From contig CM044318.1 of the NCBI GenBank assembly GCA_024291935.2, positions 83,028,001 through 83,092,000 on the forward strand: a DNA stretch of 64,000 nucleotides, written 5' to 3'. Shown here in pieces: positions 43,481 to 54,792 of this stretch. A program made the position numbers and the translations under genes. Positions within the stretch are counted from its first letter, which is position 1, and each line of letters starts with the position of its first letter. The notes under the pieces were generated by a model. That model had not been told where the DNA came from. It did not search any database and worked only from the letters and a program-made list of their open reading frames with translations. The DNA comes from Okapia johnstoni (taxonomy: Eukaryota > Chordata > Mammalia > Artiodactyla > Giraffidae).

Positions 43481-44710
43481 TGTCGTTTGCTGAGGGGAGT
43501 GAGGGGAGTCTGGTTGCAAGTTTACATTTCTGACCAAGTACACATACATTCCAGAGACAGACACTTTCCTTAAGGGCCAAACAAACAGCCCCCCTGGGCC
43601 CCGTGCGCCCTGCAGCCCTCCTGGCGGGCCTGGCCGCCTGGCCTGCCGGGGCCTGTGGGTTCCTGCCTTCTCTTGACTTACCCACCCAAGGCTTCTGTCT
43701 GAGCTGGCGCTGATCCCCCAGCTCCATAGCTTCCTAGTTGGTTTTCAGTCTCTTTCCTCCTGCTCCAGGGTCCAAAGCAGGGACCCTAGACCATCTCCTC
43801 AGCCACGCTGGACTCTGCCTGACCTGGGCCTCCCTCCGAAGGCAGGGGATGCTTCCCTGGGGTTCCCGGTCCCTTGCCTGCCCTGCCCTTGCGGCTCTGA
43901 ACCTTTGCAGTGTGGTCATCCAGAGTGTCTTCTCACTCCCGCTGCTGGTCTGGTTCAGGCCTCCCGCTACTGCGAAGCTTTCTGGGTGGTGCTAGTCCCC
44001 AGGGCACTCTCTTTTCTTTCTGTGATGCCAGTGGCTTATCTACAAGATGCCAGAGATGCAGAGTGGGCACCGGGACAATCCAAGGTCCCCTCTGGGCCCG
44101 CCCTGTCTTAGTGCAGGAGTGGCCCTGTTTCAGGGCCACAGTGACTGAATTCTCTTCCCACCGCCTTTTAGAGACTCAGGCATCTGAGACTCAGGCTTGT
44201 TTACAAATGTCAACAGCCCAACAGAGCTGGGCTTTCTGATGGCAGCTCTGTTTCTAAACTTCTAAGTGCCATCCTGTGTGCATTCAGGTGGTTTCAGACC
44301 CATAGAAATAACCCCATCCTTCTGCATTGGGTGAGGGAGGTTTGGGGGGTGTGGAGTTTCCTGCTGGGGCAACTGCAACCTGGGCTGGGGCGGTCTGAGC
44401 TGTGGGGAGCCTGTTGGGATGCTGTGTTTAAGGTGAGGGCTGAGGGTTGACCCTTAGGGAACATTGCCCTGAGAGACGAAGGAGGAGCTGGAGATCTGGG
44501 GAGAGACAGGCAGAGACCACCGTCCTGCTCGGAACTTGGCCCCTCATCCTATGTGGTGGGGTCTACTTACTGTCCCCCCTTTCACAGAGGCTGAGGACAG
44601 ATGAGTGCCACTGAAGCCCTGGTGGTGGCTCTAGAGCTCATTTATGGTCAACTCCCCCAGCCCCCCACCAGGTGATGGGGAAGGGGCTTCTCTTTAGGAT
44701 ACCATTTTTT
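43481..44710 (+). other. Repeat-poor proximal intron 1
   Basis: Single-copy-looking intronic DNA with no transposon signature recognised; short overlapping open frames without domains. Confidence 0.5.
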
Positions 44711-44946
44711 TTTTTTTTTTTTACACTTTGTATTTTATACTGGAGTCTAGCTGATTAACAATGTGGTGATATTTCAGGTCCACATCAAAGTGACTCAGCC
44801 ATACAGATACATGTATCCTTTCTCCCCCAAACTCCCCATCCATCCAAGCTGCCACATAACGTTGAGCAGAGTTCCCTGTGTTACACAGTAGGACCATGTT
44901 GACTATCCACTTTAAATATAGTAAGGTGTACACATTGATCCTAGGA
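44711..44946 (-). mobile_element. L1 3' fragment, reverse
   Basis: T-run start, 'tagctgattaacaatgtggt', 'gtgttacacagtaggaccat'. Confidence 0.85.
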
Positions 44947-45162
44947 TGCCATATTTTAAGCCACCTTGATCCTCTTGGTTCCCAGGGTGACCTGGATGGT
45001 GTCAATGTGCACCCTGTAGGTGTAGATGGCTGAATAGTGGCTTGTGTCTGGAGACCAAAGAGAACATTCACAAGCAGAGGGAGCAAGGTCTGCCCACTGG
45101 GGAGGCAGCTCTGGGCATGACCGTGGCTTTGTCCTTTCTGCAGTAAGGCACACGCCTTCTGG

Positions 45163-45383
45163 AAACTTTTGTGGCTCAGTGGTAAAGAACCCGCCTGCCA
45201 GTGCAGGAGACGCAAGAGACCTGGGTTTAATCTCTGGGTTGGGAAGATCCTCTAGAGGAAGGCATGGCAATCCACTCCAGTATTCTTGCCTGAGAAATCC
45301 CATGGACAGAAGAGCCTGCTGGGCTACAGTCCATAGGGTTGCAAAGAGTCAGACATGACTGAAGTGACTTAGCATGCATGCAT
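45163..45383 (+). mobile_element. Bov-tA SINE
   Basis: 'cttttgtggctcagtggtaa' through 'gactgaagtgacttagcatg'. Confidence 0.94.
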
Positions 45384-45399
45384 GGCACTGCCTTCTGAT

Positions 45400-46520
45400 G
45401 TCACACCTTGGGCTCATACTTTGGTTTGAAGAAAACTCCCAAGTTGAAAAGTTTCAAAGAAAAGTTTCCTGCCTGGTTTTGGAGGCAGTTCCGGGAAGGA
45501 TGTGAGTGGAGGTCAGGCAGGGGACCGGGAGGGGGCTGTTCTACTTAGTGTCACCAGGAGAAGATGACAAGACAACCCAACTCTGAGCAGCAGCAGGAGC
45601 TTTAAACACCTTCTGTCAAGGAGGGCATGCAGGCTTAGAACTCTCGATTCGGGGCAGGGGAGGCCAAGGGTGCTTGAGCCAGACTCCCCTCCTGTCTGGG
45701 AGTTGTCCGGGGAGGGGGTCCCCTGGTTCTCAGGGCCTAGGCTGGCTGGGAAGATGGAAGTGCTGGAGGTAGCTCATTTCCATGAGCTGACTGGCTCTTT
45801 CTGCCTAAGGGAACATGATTGGAGAGCCCCTTCACAAAGCACAAAACTTTTTTGGCCAGAGCCTCATAACGGGACTGTGTCTCCCTAGATGGACTCTGCT
45901 GGGTCTGTGGGTGGGCTGTGCTTCCAGCGACTTGGCCTGTGAATAGATCACGCGGGGAGGGAAAATGGTAAAACTCTTATCTCATTTGCAAACATGAATC
46001 ACAGCTCATTGTCTGCAAGTACTTGGGTTCTGTTAGAAGCATTGTTTGTAAGTGAGACACTTCAGTTATTTATTTATTCTGTAAAGTCAGGAAAGGAGTA
46101 AACAGCTGATCTCTTGCTTCCTCAGCAAAGGCAGGAAATCCCGGCACCCCCGGGATTCATGGGGTTGGGGGGTGGCGATGGTCACCTGTGCGATTGACCA
46201 GCCTGTTCGATTCTCCCCTTGGACGTGAGGTTGGTGGGTCAGTATTTACAGACTGGTTTATTAACACAAGGCATGAACTTTGACCTAACTCAGTCACACT
46301 GAGGGGTTGGGCCAGATGAACTTCTCCATCACCCCCCAACTAAGTTGAGTTGTAACGTCCCAACAGCCATAAAATTGTGTTCATGTGGCTCCAGTTGCTA
46401 AGATGAGATGAAAAGATGCAACGTTCTAATTCTCAAGCTGATGGTGTTTGCCTTATAAGAATTCACTAAGCCTTGTATTTGATCTGAGAAGTTATTCTGA
46501 GGATGGTGGGCTCACATCTC
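45400..46520 (+). other. Repeat-poor intronic block
   Basis: No transposon signature. 45960-46130 contains ATTTGCAAAC, TTATTTATTTATT and CAGCTG motifs and looks like possible conserved non-coding DNA. No exon evidence. Confidence 0.35.
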
Positions 46521-46524
46521 CTGG

Positions 46525-46680
46525 ATGGTGTGGGAGACAGAATATTGCCCCCTGCCCAAATTTCCACGCCCTAATCCCCAAGACTTATGACTATGATGTG
46601 TGACATGACAGAAGGGACTTGGCAGGTGTGGTTTTGGTTACGAACCTTTAAATGGGTTGATTAGTCCTGAGTTACTCACA
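46525..46680 (+). mobile_element. LTR-like fragment
   Basis: 'gagacagaatattgccccct', 'cacgccctaatccccaagac', 'aagggacttggcaggtgtgg': MaLR-like pattern ending at a BovB insertion. Confidence 0.5.
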
Positions 46681-46934
46681 TGGTGCTGAAACCCCAACAC
46701 TCTGGCCACCTGATGTGAAGAGTCGACCCACTGGGAAAGACCCTGATGCTGGGAAAGACTGGGGGCAGGAGGAGAAGGGGACGACAGAGGATGAGATGGT
46801 TGGATGGCATCACCGACTCAATGGACTTGAGTTTGAGCACACTCTGGGAGATGGTGGAGGACAGGGAAGCCCAGTGTGCTGCAGTCTGTGGGGTCCAGAG
46901 AGTCGGACACGACTTAGCGACTGAACAGCAGCAG
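46681..46934 (+). mobile_element. BovB/ART2 3' tail
   Basis: 'tctggccacctgatgtgaag' through 'agtcggacacgacttagcga'. Confidence 0.94.
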
Positions 46935-47504
46935 CACACCTGGGTGCCCTGAGCAGAGAACTTTCTCTGACTGCTCACAGTAGAAAGATGTGGTGGAAGT
47001 GGACTCAGGTTCCGAGCCTGGGAAGGGCTCCGTGCCCCCTTGCTGGGCCAGAGATGTAGGGACCCACTTGCTAGGACTGCAGGGAGCTCAGGGTGGCCCA
47101 GCTGACAGCCAGCAAGGAAACGGGGACCTCAGTCCTGCACCCACAGCTGGATTCTGCCAACACTCCCAGTAAGCCTGGAAGCAGATTCATCCCAGAGCCT
47201 GCTGTGAGAGCCCAGCTGGCCAGCACCTTGGCTCTGAGACCCAGGAACACTGGGCGTCTGACTTGGGGCACAGTGAGATAATAAACGTGGGTGGTTTTCA
47301 ACTGCCAAGGGCGTGGTGATGGGTTATGGCAGCAGTAGGGCGTGAATGGAGGTGGTGTGGCGAGCAGCCCTGGCGAGACTGGGTTCTCTTTCCAGCCTTA
47401 GCTTTGCCAGGAGGCAGGTTGACCTCCGTGTGTCCTTCGCTCTTCACTCCAGGCTGAACTCAAACAGGGAATGTGGGTATTGGCACCGAGACATCTTTGA
47501 CTCC
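46935..47504 (+). other. No exon or clear repeat recognised
   Basis: Unassigned intronic stretch of about 0.57 kb. Confidence 0.5.
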
Positions 47505-47665
47505 TGGGTCTTAGTCGTCATATGGCCCTTGAGCAAATGATTCCTGCTTCCTTAGCCTCAGTTTCCTCATCTGGAAAGTGAACTCAAGCCTGCCTTCCGC
47601 AGAGACTGGTGGGGATTCATTGAGATAGTGTCCTCAGAGCACTAAGCTCTGAGGTCAGCATTTGA
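47505..47665 (+). mobile_element. MIR
   Basis: 'cttagcctcagtttcctcat' and 'gattcattgagatagtgtcc'. Confidence 0.75.
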
Positions 47666-47689
47666 GATAAGCGAGGCGCTCCATGGAGC

Positions 47690-48150
47690 AATGCTTTTAG
47701 TAATTTTTTTTATATAATAAATTGCAGTTTAGAAATGTGGTGACAAATGATTTCCTCTTTGGTTTCGACAGTCACGGTGGCTGAAGGAAGGCTCTTCTTC
47801 CAAAGTTAATTTTCTACTAGGGAGTGTGACATTTGCTTGATAATAGAGATTATGACGTGTGTATTCAGATTAGCTCTAAGCAATGGTAATTGCTAGGAAT
47901 AGGGTAGTATTCCAATAAGTTTGGGAGTGTGGAAGCTGCAGAGAGATCCTTCATGTTGCCTGGAATAGCAAGCAAGCTGCTACTTTGGGGGATGAAAAAT
48001 TATATTTGATCGTAAGTAAAGAGAAATGCAGACATTTTTATTCACTGGAGTTGCAGAAAAACAAAACATAGAACGTATTATATTGCTGCAAACCTGATTT
48101 TACTTTGGAAACATTATACACATTTTAAATGTATTGTTGTGCCAGGGTTG
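47690..48150 (+). other. AT-rich, repeat-poor intronic block (possible conserved element)
   Basis: No transposon signature. Contains AGCAATGGTAATTGCT (47879-47894, 6-bp inverted arms) and TTATGACGTGTG. Function not known. Confidence 0.3.
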
Positions 48151-48339
48151 GCCCAGAATAGCAGAGTGTTATCAGGATTGCCTGAGGGTGTGGGAATTGT
48201 TCTTTCGCTTGTGTTCTTGTGACCTCTGAGGATGCAGGTAGTGAGAACACGGAGAAGGAAATAGTGGTGAGTCCTGAGCTGGTGCAGCCCAGAGCCAAGT
48301 GCCTGTGCCCAAGGGCCCCTGTGACCTCTCTCTGTCTCG

Positions 48340-48410
48340 GTCTGTCTCTCCTCTCTCTTTCTCCCCCCTTCCTTCTTTCCTTTCTCCCCTCCTTCCTCTC
48401 CCTCTTGTCT
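48340..48410. repeat. Polypyrimidine (CT-rich) tract
   Basis: Almost uninterrupted C/T on the + strand, e.g. ctctctttctcccccctt. Confidence 0.9.
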
Positions 48411-48985
48411 TCATTAAACTTTGGATTTTTATGTAATTACAGACACAGCAGTTGTAAGAAGTAATACAGAGACCCCCATGTACTCATCGCCAGTTTTCCC
48501 CAAGGTTCTATCTTGTAAAACTCTGACACGATGTCAGAACCTGGGTGTTGACGTTAAAGATACAGAGCGTCTCCATCCCCCTCAGGGCCCCTCCTATGGT
48601 CCTCCTGTTTCCACCCTCCTCCCGTCTCCCTGCCCCATAATCCTCGGCCGTCGTTAATCTCTCCTCTGTTTCTGCAGTTTGATAACTTCACGAATGTTAC
48701 GAGTATGAAACCTTTCTTGGTTGCCTTTTACCTTCAGCATGATTCTCCAGAGAGTCACCAGGTTGCTGTGTGTATCAGCGATTTGTTCCTTTTCTTAGCT
48801 GAGTAGCGTCCCGTGGTGTTGGACGTGCCACAGATGGTTTAACCATTCATTCGTTGAAGGATGTCTGGTTTTGGCTATTATGAGTAAAGCTGCTGTGAAC
48901 ACTCATGCACAGGTTTTTGTCTTTTTTTCTTGTGTGTGTGAACAGAAATCTCCATCTTCTGGGGTAAATGCCTAGGAGTGCAATT

Positions 48986-49130
48986 GTGTTTTGTTTGTTT
49001 TTAATTTTTGAAAATTTTTTGGCCACACCGTGCAGTATGTGGGATCTTAGTTCCCAGACCAGGTATTGAACCTGTGCCCCTTGCATTGGGAGCGCAGAGT
49101 CTTTAAGCACTTGACAGCCAGGGAAGTCCC
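48986..49130 (-). mobile_element. CHR-type SINE, reverse, inside L1
   Basis: 'tttttggccacaccgtgcag' through 'cagccagggaagtccc'. Duplications aggagtgcaatt (48974-48985) and aggagagcaatt (49131-49142) match at 11 of 12. Confidence 0.93.
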
Positions 49131-49226
49131 AGGAGAGCAATTATTGAATTGTGTGGTAGTTTGGCTTTTTAAGAAACTATTAACACCAGACTTTCCCCCA
49201 GTGGCTGTGCCGTTTTACATTCCCAC

Positions 49227-49347
49227 CAGCTGTGTGTGTATGTGCATGTTTGTGCTTGTGCATGGGTGTGTGCTTGTGTGTGTATGTGAAGGTGTGTGCA
49301 TGTGTATGAAGGTGTGCAGGTGCGTGCGTGTGCATGCATGTATGCGT
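49227..49347. repeat. GT-rich imperfect microsatellite within L1
   Basis: TGTG/TGCA/TGAA-type units interrupt the L1 sequence between 'cattcccaccagc' and 'gagatccagtctctctgcat'. Confidence 0.85.
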
Positions 49348-49822
49348 GAGATCCAGTCTCTCTGCATCCTTACGGACACGTGGTGTCTGTTTTCCCCAGT
49401 CTGAGCGGTGTGTTGTTGGCCTGGAATCTGCATTTCCCTCACTGCAGTGCACCCTGGGAGGAGACCTTGGTGTAATTTGGGAGATGAGCCGGGCTGGGTG
49501 CTGGGCGGAGGGGGCGCTGCTGATGGATTTGGTGAAATAGTTGGGTTTGCTCAGGGAAGGGCCAGAAGTCCAGCTTGAAGAGAAGATCCTGGAGTGGGAG
49601 GCTGGAGGCAGCGTGACGGTGTGGAGGTACACGGTGCTGTACACCGCTGGCCGACGGCTCACCCAGACGCTCACTTTTCAGACTCGCTCAGTGTCCTGGG
49701 GTCATCCTTAGAGAGGACCGTGGTGAGGAGGGGGTGCCATTTCACACAATGGACTCGCGCATCCACGGAGTTTGGTATCCGTGTCCTAGACCCAGTCCCC
49801 TGTGGATACGGGGCAGGGGGAT

Positions 49823-50178
49823 GACTGTTGGTTTGCTGCCTTCCAGAGCACACTGTTAGGTGGCTTCAACAGCAGGAATTTCTTATCTCCCGGTTCTGGA
49901 GGCCGGGGGTCCAGGATGCAGAGGGGCTGGCTCCTTCCGGGACTTCTTGTTGGCTTACAGGTCTCTCCGTGTCCTCACACAGTCCCCCTCTGTGTGTGTC
50001 TCTGTCCTAATCTGTTCTTATAAAGACCCCTCCTCATGGATGAGAATCCACCCTGATGACTTCATTTTGCCCTAATCCCTTATTTAAAGACCTGGTCTGC
50101 ATATCCTGCCACATTCTGAGATATTGGGGTTTGAGCTTCAACCTTTGAGTTTTGGGGGACACAGCCCCTGACAGTGTG
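49823..50178 (-). mobile_element. MaLR (MLT1-like) LTR, reverse
   Basis: 'ggcttcaacagcaggaattt', 'cccggttctggaggccgggg', 'ccctgatgacttcattttgc', 'gccacattctgagatattgg'. Confidence 0.72.
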
Positions 50179-51079
50179 ATTATCATGACAGTAAGGCTTT
50201 TCCTCTTATGTTTCACTCTGCCTTTGGGGGATCACCATCTGGGTGACTTTTTCTGTAAGCTTGTGGGTCCCCAGTACTGGGTGGACCCCTGGGAGGTGGG
50301 AGGTGGGCGCTCATGGTGGAAGCCCCCCCTTTGGACACAAGGCTCACAGAATCTAGTTCAGGACTCTAGTTAGTTTCTGTGTTAGACATGGAAATTCCTT
50401 GCTATCAAATTATGGACAGGACATTAACATCTCATCATTTGGGACCTGAAAGGAAGCTGTGTAGGTTTGAAGTGTGGTGCTTCACAGCCTGGGGGGTGTA
50501 GGAGGGTGACTCCTCAAGCGCCACCTGCCTGTGCTCACCTGGCTGAGTGTCAGGAGGCTGAGACACCCCCTTAGGTATGTTTCTAGTCTCTTACCAACTG
50601 TGTTTGTGGCTTGAATAGAGTGGCCAGGCCACGCTGGGTCCAGAATCCCAGGTCTCCCATGATGGCGAGGAGGCCCTTGGTACCTGAGTTGCTCATTCAC
50701 GTTGGCCCAGCAGACAACCCCTGGGGCTGCTCTTCACTCTGCGGACCAGGAGGCTGGCTCTGCCAACAGTCACCGCTGGCACAGCCTGCAGTGGCCCCGG
50801 GGTGCTCGTGGGGCGCTTTGATCTCGGTAGCTAACGGGCCAGGGCAGGGGGTTGCTTCTGGCAGGTCGTCTGGATGATCGAGTGTAAGCTCCGTGTTAGC
50901 TCAAGACTCTGCAGTCATCCGCCTACCTGCATGCTGGTGGGCTGCTGCGTGTACATACACAGAGGCGCTGTCTGCCTTCAAAAGGCAGATGGTTTCACCC
51001 CAGACAGATTCCTGTCAGCTTGTTAAATTTTCATCTGGGTGCCTTAAGGAGAAAAAGATGTTTTCTTTCAGCATGCGGT
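50179..51079 (+). other. No exon or clear repeat recognised
   Basis: About 0.9 kb of unassigned intron. Confidence 0.5.
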
Positions 51080-51300
51080 GTGTGCCAAGAGATCACAGGT
51101 TTGGGGTAGGAGAGATTCCTCTTTGCATCTCAGCTCCATCTCCTCCTAGCCAAGTGACTTGGCTGAATTGTTTGCCTTAAGCTTTCTCCTTTGTAAAAAC
51201 TGGTGATCACGCCAACCTCCTTGGGCAGTTCTGGGGATAAAGAGATAGCCCACCTCAAACCTGGCCCTGGGCTGTGCTTGGAAAAGGTTAGTTCCTTTTG
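51080..51300 (+). mobile_element. MIR
   Basis: 'tagccaagtgacttggctga', 'gccttaagctttctcctttg', 'gttctggggataaagagata'. Confidence 0.65.
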
Positions 51301-51704
51301 TTATTGATTGTGAAGGCTTGGGCTACTCTAGTGAGCCCCCAGTCTGACTGGGGGACCAAAGCAGTGTGGACCCCATTGCTTCTCATCCCCTGCTGGTTGG
51401 GAGCTGTGGGTGGAAGATGGGGAGAGATGTTTCATGGCTTCCCTAAAATTTTAGTGCTCACACTGAGGTCAGACCAGCAGCTTGAGTTCCTATGGATTCC
51501 CAGGGCAGATCCCTGAAGCTTCCAGGGATAAATCTCTCATCAAAAATGTTACTCTGTCTTTTTTCCTGGCCCATTTGCTGTTCATAGTTGCTCCTGCCTG
51601 TCCTGAGGAGTGTGATACAAAGTTTATATGCCTTCTTGAGTAACTTAACGTGGATACGTTAAGTACACTTTTAGGTACACATGTAACTGTTGTGATTTCT
51701 GTTC

Positions 51705-52200
51705 TGAATTAGGGTTCGCTAGCTGCTGTAACAAACAGCCCCAGCGTTTTGCTGGCTTCATACAATGAAAGTTCCTTTTTTCTTCACATCACAGTCCAAG
51801 TAGGGATGGGGAGGGGACCCAGGGGCTCTGTTCCATCTGCTAGTTCAGGGACTAAGGCTTTTTCTATCCTGTGACTTTGCCCTCTGCAGCATCTTGCCTT
51901 TTAACTTGTGGATGGGGGAAGACAGAGATGTGGGACAGTTCACAGGAGATTTCTTCCTGGCCGGGACTGGTACCCACACTTCTGCTCGCATTCTTGTGTT
52001 CAGAGCTCCGTCCCTGGCCAGCACATGGGACTCAGATGTAGTCCTGCTGTGTGTCCTGAAGGAGGAGGACGAGGTGGGTCTCCTCCACGTTTTCCTATAA
52101 ATACGTATTTTCCATGGATCAGCACGAACTGGGGTGGACCGGTTAGAAATACTGGCGTTGAACGCCGGATTGTAAGATCTCACACCTTTTAGTCCCTAAC
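51705..52200 (-). mobile_element. LTR-like fragment, reverse (family uncertain)
   Basis: 'gctagctgctgtaacaaaca' and 'ccccagcgttttgctggctt' open the stretch as in several MaLR-type reverse LTRs; the remainder is weakly matched. Confidence 0.4.
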
Positions 52201-52673
52201 AGTCCTGTGGCAGAACAGATGGCCAGACCCCTACAAAGATGTGAAGGGATGTGAGTGGGGGCAGTTACTGCCTTTTTTTTGATGTGTGTTCCACTACTTA
52301 AGCCCTATAGGATTTCAGGATGTTCTTTGTGTACTTAACCCAGAAGCATCCTGGGGCAGGGGCAGTGGGCCCGTGAACATGTAAAGAAAGCTGCCTTCTA
52401 AATTGGTCATCTTCATATTTGTTTGGCAGTTCCCATTCTCACCACCCTAAAATGTACTTAGCATCTCCAGACCCCATTCCTGGGTCTGTTGAAGTCTTCT
52501 GGCTTAAGAAGATGTTTACTAAAGCCTGCTGAGAGCTGTGTCTGCCTTAAAGTGTTAGCGTTTGTTTCTTTGTAAGAATGGAATCATTTTTTTTTGGTAA
52601 GTTGAAGTATTGTTGATTTGCAGTGTTGTGTTAGTTTCAGGTGTACAGCAAAGTACAGCTTCAGTTTCATAGA

Positions 52674-52680
<7 letters not shown>

Positions 52681-52722
<42 letters not shown>
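52681..52722. repeat. (GT)21 microsatellite
   Basis: Uninterrupted GT dinucleotides inside the L1 3' region. Long enough to be expected to vary in length. Confidence 0.97.
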
Positions 52723-52725
<3 letters not shown>

Positions 52726-52891
52726 CATATATTCTTTTCTGGATTCTTTTCCATTATAGTTTATTATCAGATGTTGGGTATAGTTCTCTGTGCTATATAG
52801 TAGGTTGTTGTTGTTTATCTGTTTTATATAGAGTAGTTTGTATCTGCCAATCCCAGGGTCCTAATTTATCTACCCCTCCTTTCCCCTTTGG

Positions 52892-53091
52892 TGGCTCAGT
52901 GGTAAAGAGTCTACTTACCAATGCAGGAGTTGAGGGTTCGATCCTTGGTCCGGGAAGATCCCCTGGAGGAAAAAATGGCAACCCACTCCAGTATTCTTGC
53001 CTGGAAAATTCCATGGACAGAGGAACCTGGCGGACCACAGTCCATGGGCTCACAAAGAGTGGGACATGACTTAGCAACTAAACAACAACAG
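52892..53091 (+). mobile_element. Bov-tA SINE inside L1
   Basis: 'tggctcagtggtaaagagtc' through 'gggacatgacttagcaacta'. Perfect 13-bp duplication ctttcccctttgg at 52879-52891 and 53092-53104. Confidence 0.96.
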
Positions 53092-53264
53092 CTTTCCCCT
53101 TTGGTAACCATACATTTGCTTTCTGTGTCTGTTTCTCTTTTACAAATAGGTTCATTTGTACCATTTTTTAAGATTCCACAGGTAAGTGGTAACACATACT
53201 TGTCTTTCTCTTTCTGACTTACTTCACTTAGTGTGACAGTCTCTAGGTCTATCTGTGTTACTGC

Positions 53265-53933
53265 TCAGTGCTCAGTCCAGAGTCTGTCATGGCTGACTCT
53301 GTGTGACCCCATGGACTGCTTCCCTGTCCATCACCAACTCCTGGAGCTTGCTCAGACTCATGTCCATCAAGTTAATGATGCTATCCAACCATCTCATCCT
53401 CTGTCGTCGCCTTCTCCTCCTGTCTTCAATCTTTCCCAGCATCAGGGTCTTTTTCCAGTGAGTCAGTTCTTCACATCAGGTGGCCAAAGTCTTGGAGTTT
53501 CAGCTTCAACATCAGTCCTTCCAATGAACACTCAGGACTGATCTCCTTTAGGATGGACTGGTTGGATCTCCTGGCAGTCCAAGGGACTCTCAAGAGTCTT
53601 CTCCAGCACCACAGTTCAAAAGCATCAATTCTTTGGCACTCAGCTTTCTTTATAGTCCAACTCTCATATCCATACTTGACCACTGGAAAAACCATAGCTC
53701 TGACTAGATGGGCCTTTGTTGGCAAAGTAATGTCTCTGGTTTTTAATATGCTGCTTAGGTTGGTCATAGCTTTTCTTCCAAGGAGCAAGTGTCTTTTAAT
53801 TTCATGGCTGCAGTCACCATCTGCAGTAATTTTGAAGCCCAAGAAAATAAAATCTGTCTCTGTTTCCATCGTTTCCCCATCTATTTGCCATGAAGTGATG
53901 AGACCGGATGCCGTGATCTTCATTTTTTGAACC
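53265..53933 (-). mobile_element. BovB LINE 3' fragment, reverse, inside L1
   Basis: The longest BovB piece here. The minus strand 53471-53923 stays open for 150 codons and reads as the C-terminal region of the RTE-type reverse transcriptase protein (e.g. DFIFLGFKITADGDCSHEIK and ELWCWRRLLRVPWTARRSNQ). Target duplication ttactgc at 53258-53264 and 53934-53940. It is 5'-truncated, so it is not an autonomous element. Confidence 0.95.
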
Positions 53934-54110
53934 TTACTGCAGGTGGCATTACTTCATTCGCTCTTTCTTGTCATGGCTGGAATTCCATTGTATCTGTGTG
54001 TGTATACATGTACACCACCCTTTCTTTATCCTTTCATCTGTCGATGGACGTTGAGGTTGGTTCCCTGTCTTGGCTGCTGTGAAGACGACTGCAGTGAACG
54101 AATCTGCCTT

Positions 54111-54750
54111 TTCTGAAGTAGCGCTTGTCTTTGTGACTCCGTGGGCGCTGAAAAGGGCTGGATGGGTGGATTGGTCAGAACTACAGTCACTTAAAGTGAA
54201 GTGAGGGGACTGGTGGTGTGGGATATTAAAGAACCTTGGACCAAGAGTCAGAAGGTCTGGGATTCAGGTCTGGGCCCTACACCTCGTGCAGCCTTTTCCA
54301 CCTCCCCGACCTCAGACCCTGCACCTGGGCACTGGGAGAGTCCCAGAGCCTGTGCTCACCTGTCAGCCGCCCTGGAGGAGCTCCCCAGATCACGCGTGCA
54401 GAGAGCCTGCCCCAGGAAGGAGCACCACTCGGATTCACTCGCTGTGTTGGCATTCACTTATAGAGAACATGGGCAGTATCTGGAGATGGTTTTCATCACC
54501 CTTTAATTGAAAGAGGACTGTGTGCTTTTACTTTTCATCAAGTTTTGTAACTTTTATTTTACGTGCGACAGGTTTTCTGATAATTGATTAGCCTTCTGGG
54601 AAGCTGAGCATTCTGAATGATCCGCTCAGCTGGGCAGCTAAACCTGAGTGTAGGGCTGAGCTGTGACGTAGTCACGGAGTAAGTGTGTCCCCGCTTCAGG
54701 GGTGAACGTGGCTGTCGCCAGCCACAGGGAGATTAGCCAGAGAAGAAAAT
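54111..54750 (+). other. No exon or clear repeat recognised
   Basis: About 0.64 kb of unassigned intron. Confidence 0.5.
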
Positions 54751-54754
54751 GGTA

Positions 54755-54792
54755 CAGTTCCTCCCTCCCTCCCTCTCTTCCTTCCTTCTTGT
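54755..54792. repeat. CT-rich (CTCC/CTTC)n tract
   Basis: 'ctccctccctccctctcttc' followed by 'cttccttctt'. Confidence 0.9.

Larger units (their letters stand above)
48410..49420 (-). mobile_element. Old L1 fragment, reverse, with SINE and GT-repeat inside
   Basis: 'ggttttggctattatgagta', 'gtaaatgcctaggagtgcaa', 'tggctgtgccgttttacatt' and 'gatccagtctctctgcatcc' follow reverse L1 ORF2 across both interruptions. Confidence 0.8.
52590..54110 (-). mobile_element. L1 3' region, reverse, with three inserted elements
   Basis: 'gttgatttgcagtgttgtgt', 'ttccattatagtttattatc', 'tttggtaaccatacatttgc' and, after the BovB, 'atggctggaattccattgta'. Interrupted by (GT)21, a Bov-tA and a BovB fragment. Confidence 0.92.

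Noticed and set aside
42751..43533. Plus-strand open frame (260 codons) downstream of exon 1
   Set aside because: Out of the DOCK1 frame, intronic, GC-rich and crosses poly-T and poly-G runs; no domain.
43044..43727. Minus-strand open frame (227 codons) in intron 1
   Set aside because: GC-driven open frame with no domain, overlapping equally long frames on the + strand.
49180..49442. Repeats resembling a CRISPR array or His-rich gene
   Set aside because: GT-rich microsatellite inside L1; eukaryotic context and no spacer structure.
53471..53923. Reverse-transcriptase-like protein as a host gene
   Set aside because: It is the C-terminal part of a 5'-truncated BovB LINE with target duplications; annotated as a mobile element instead.
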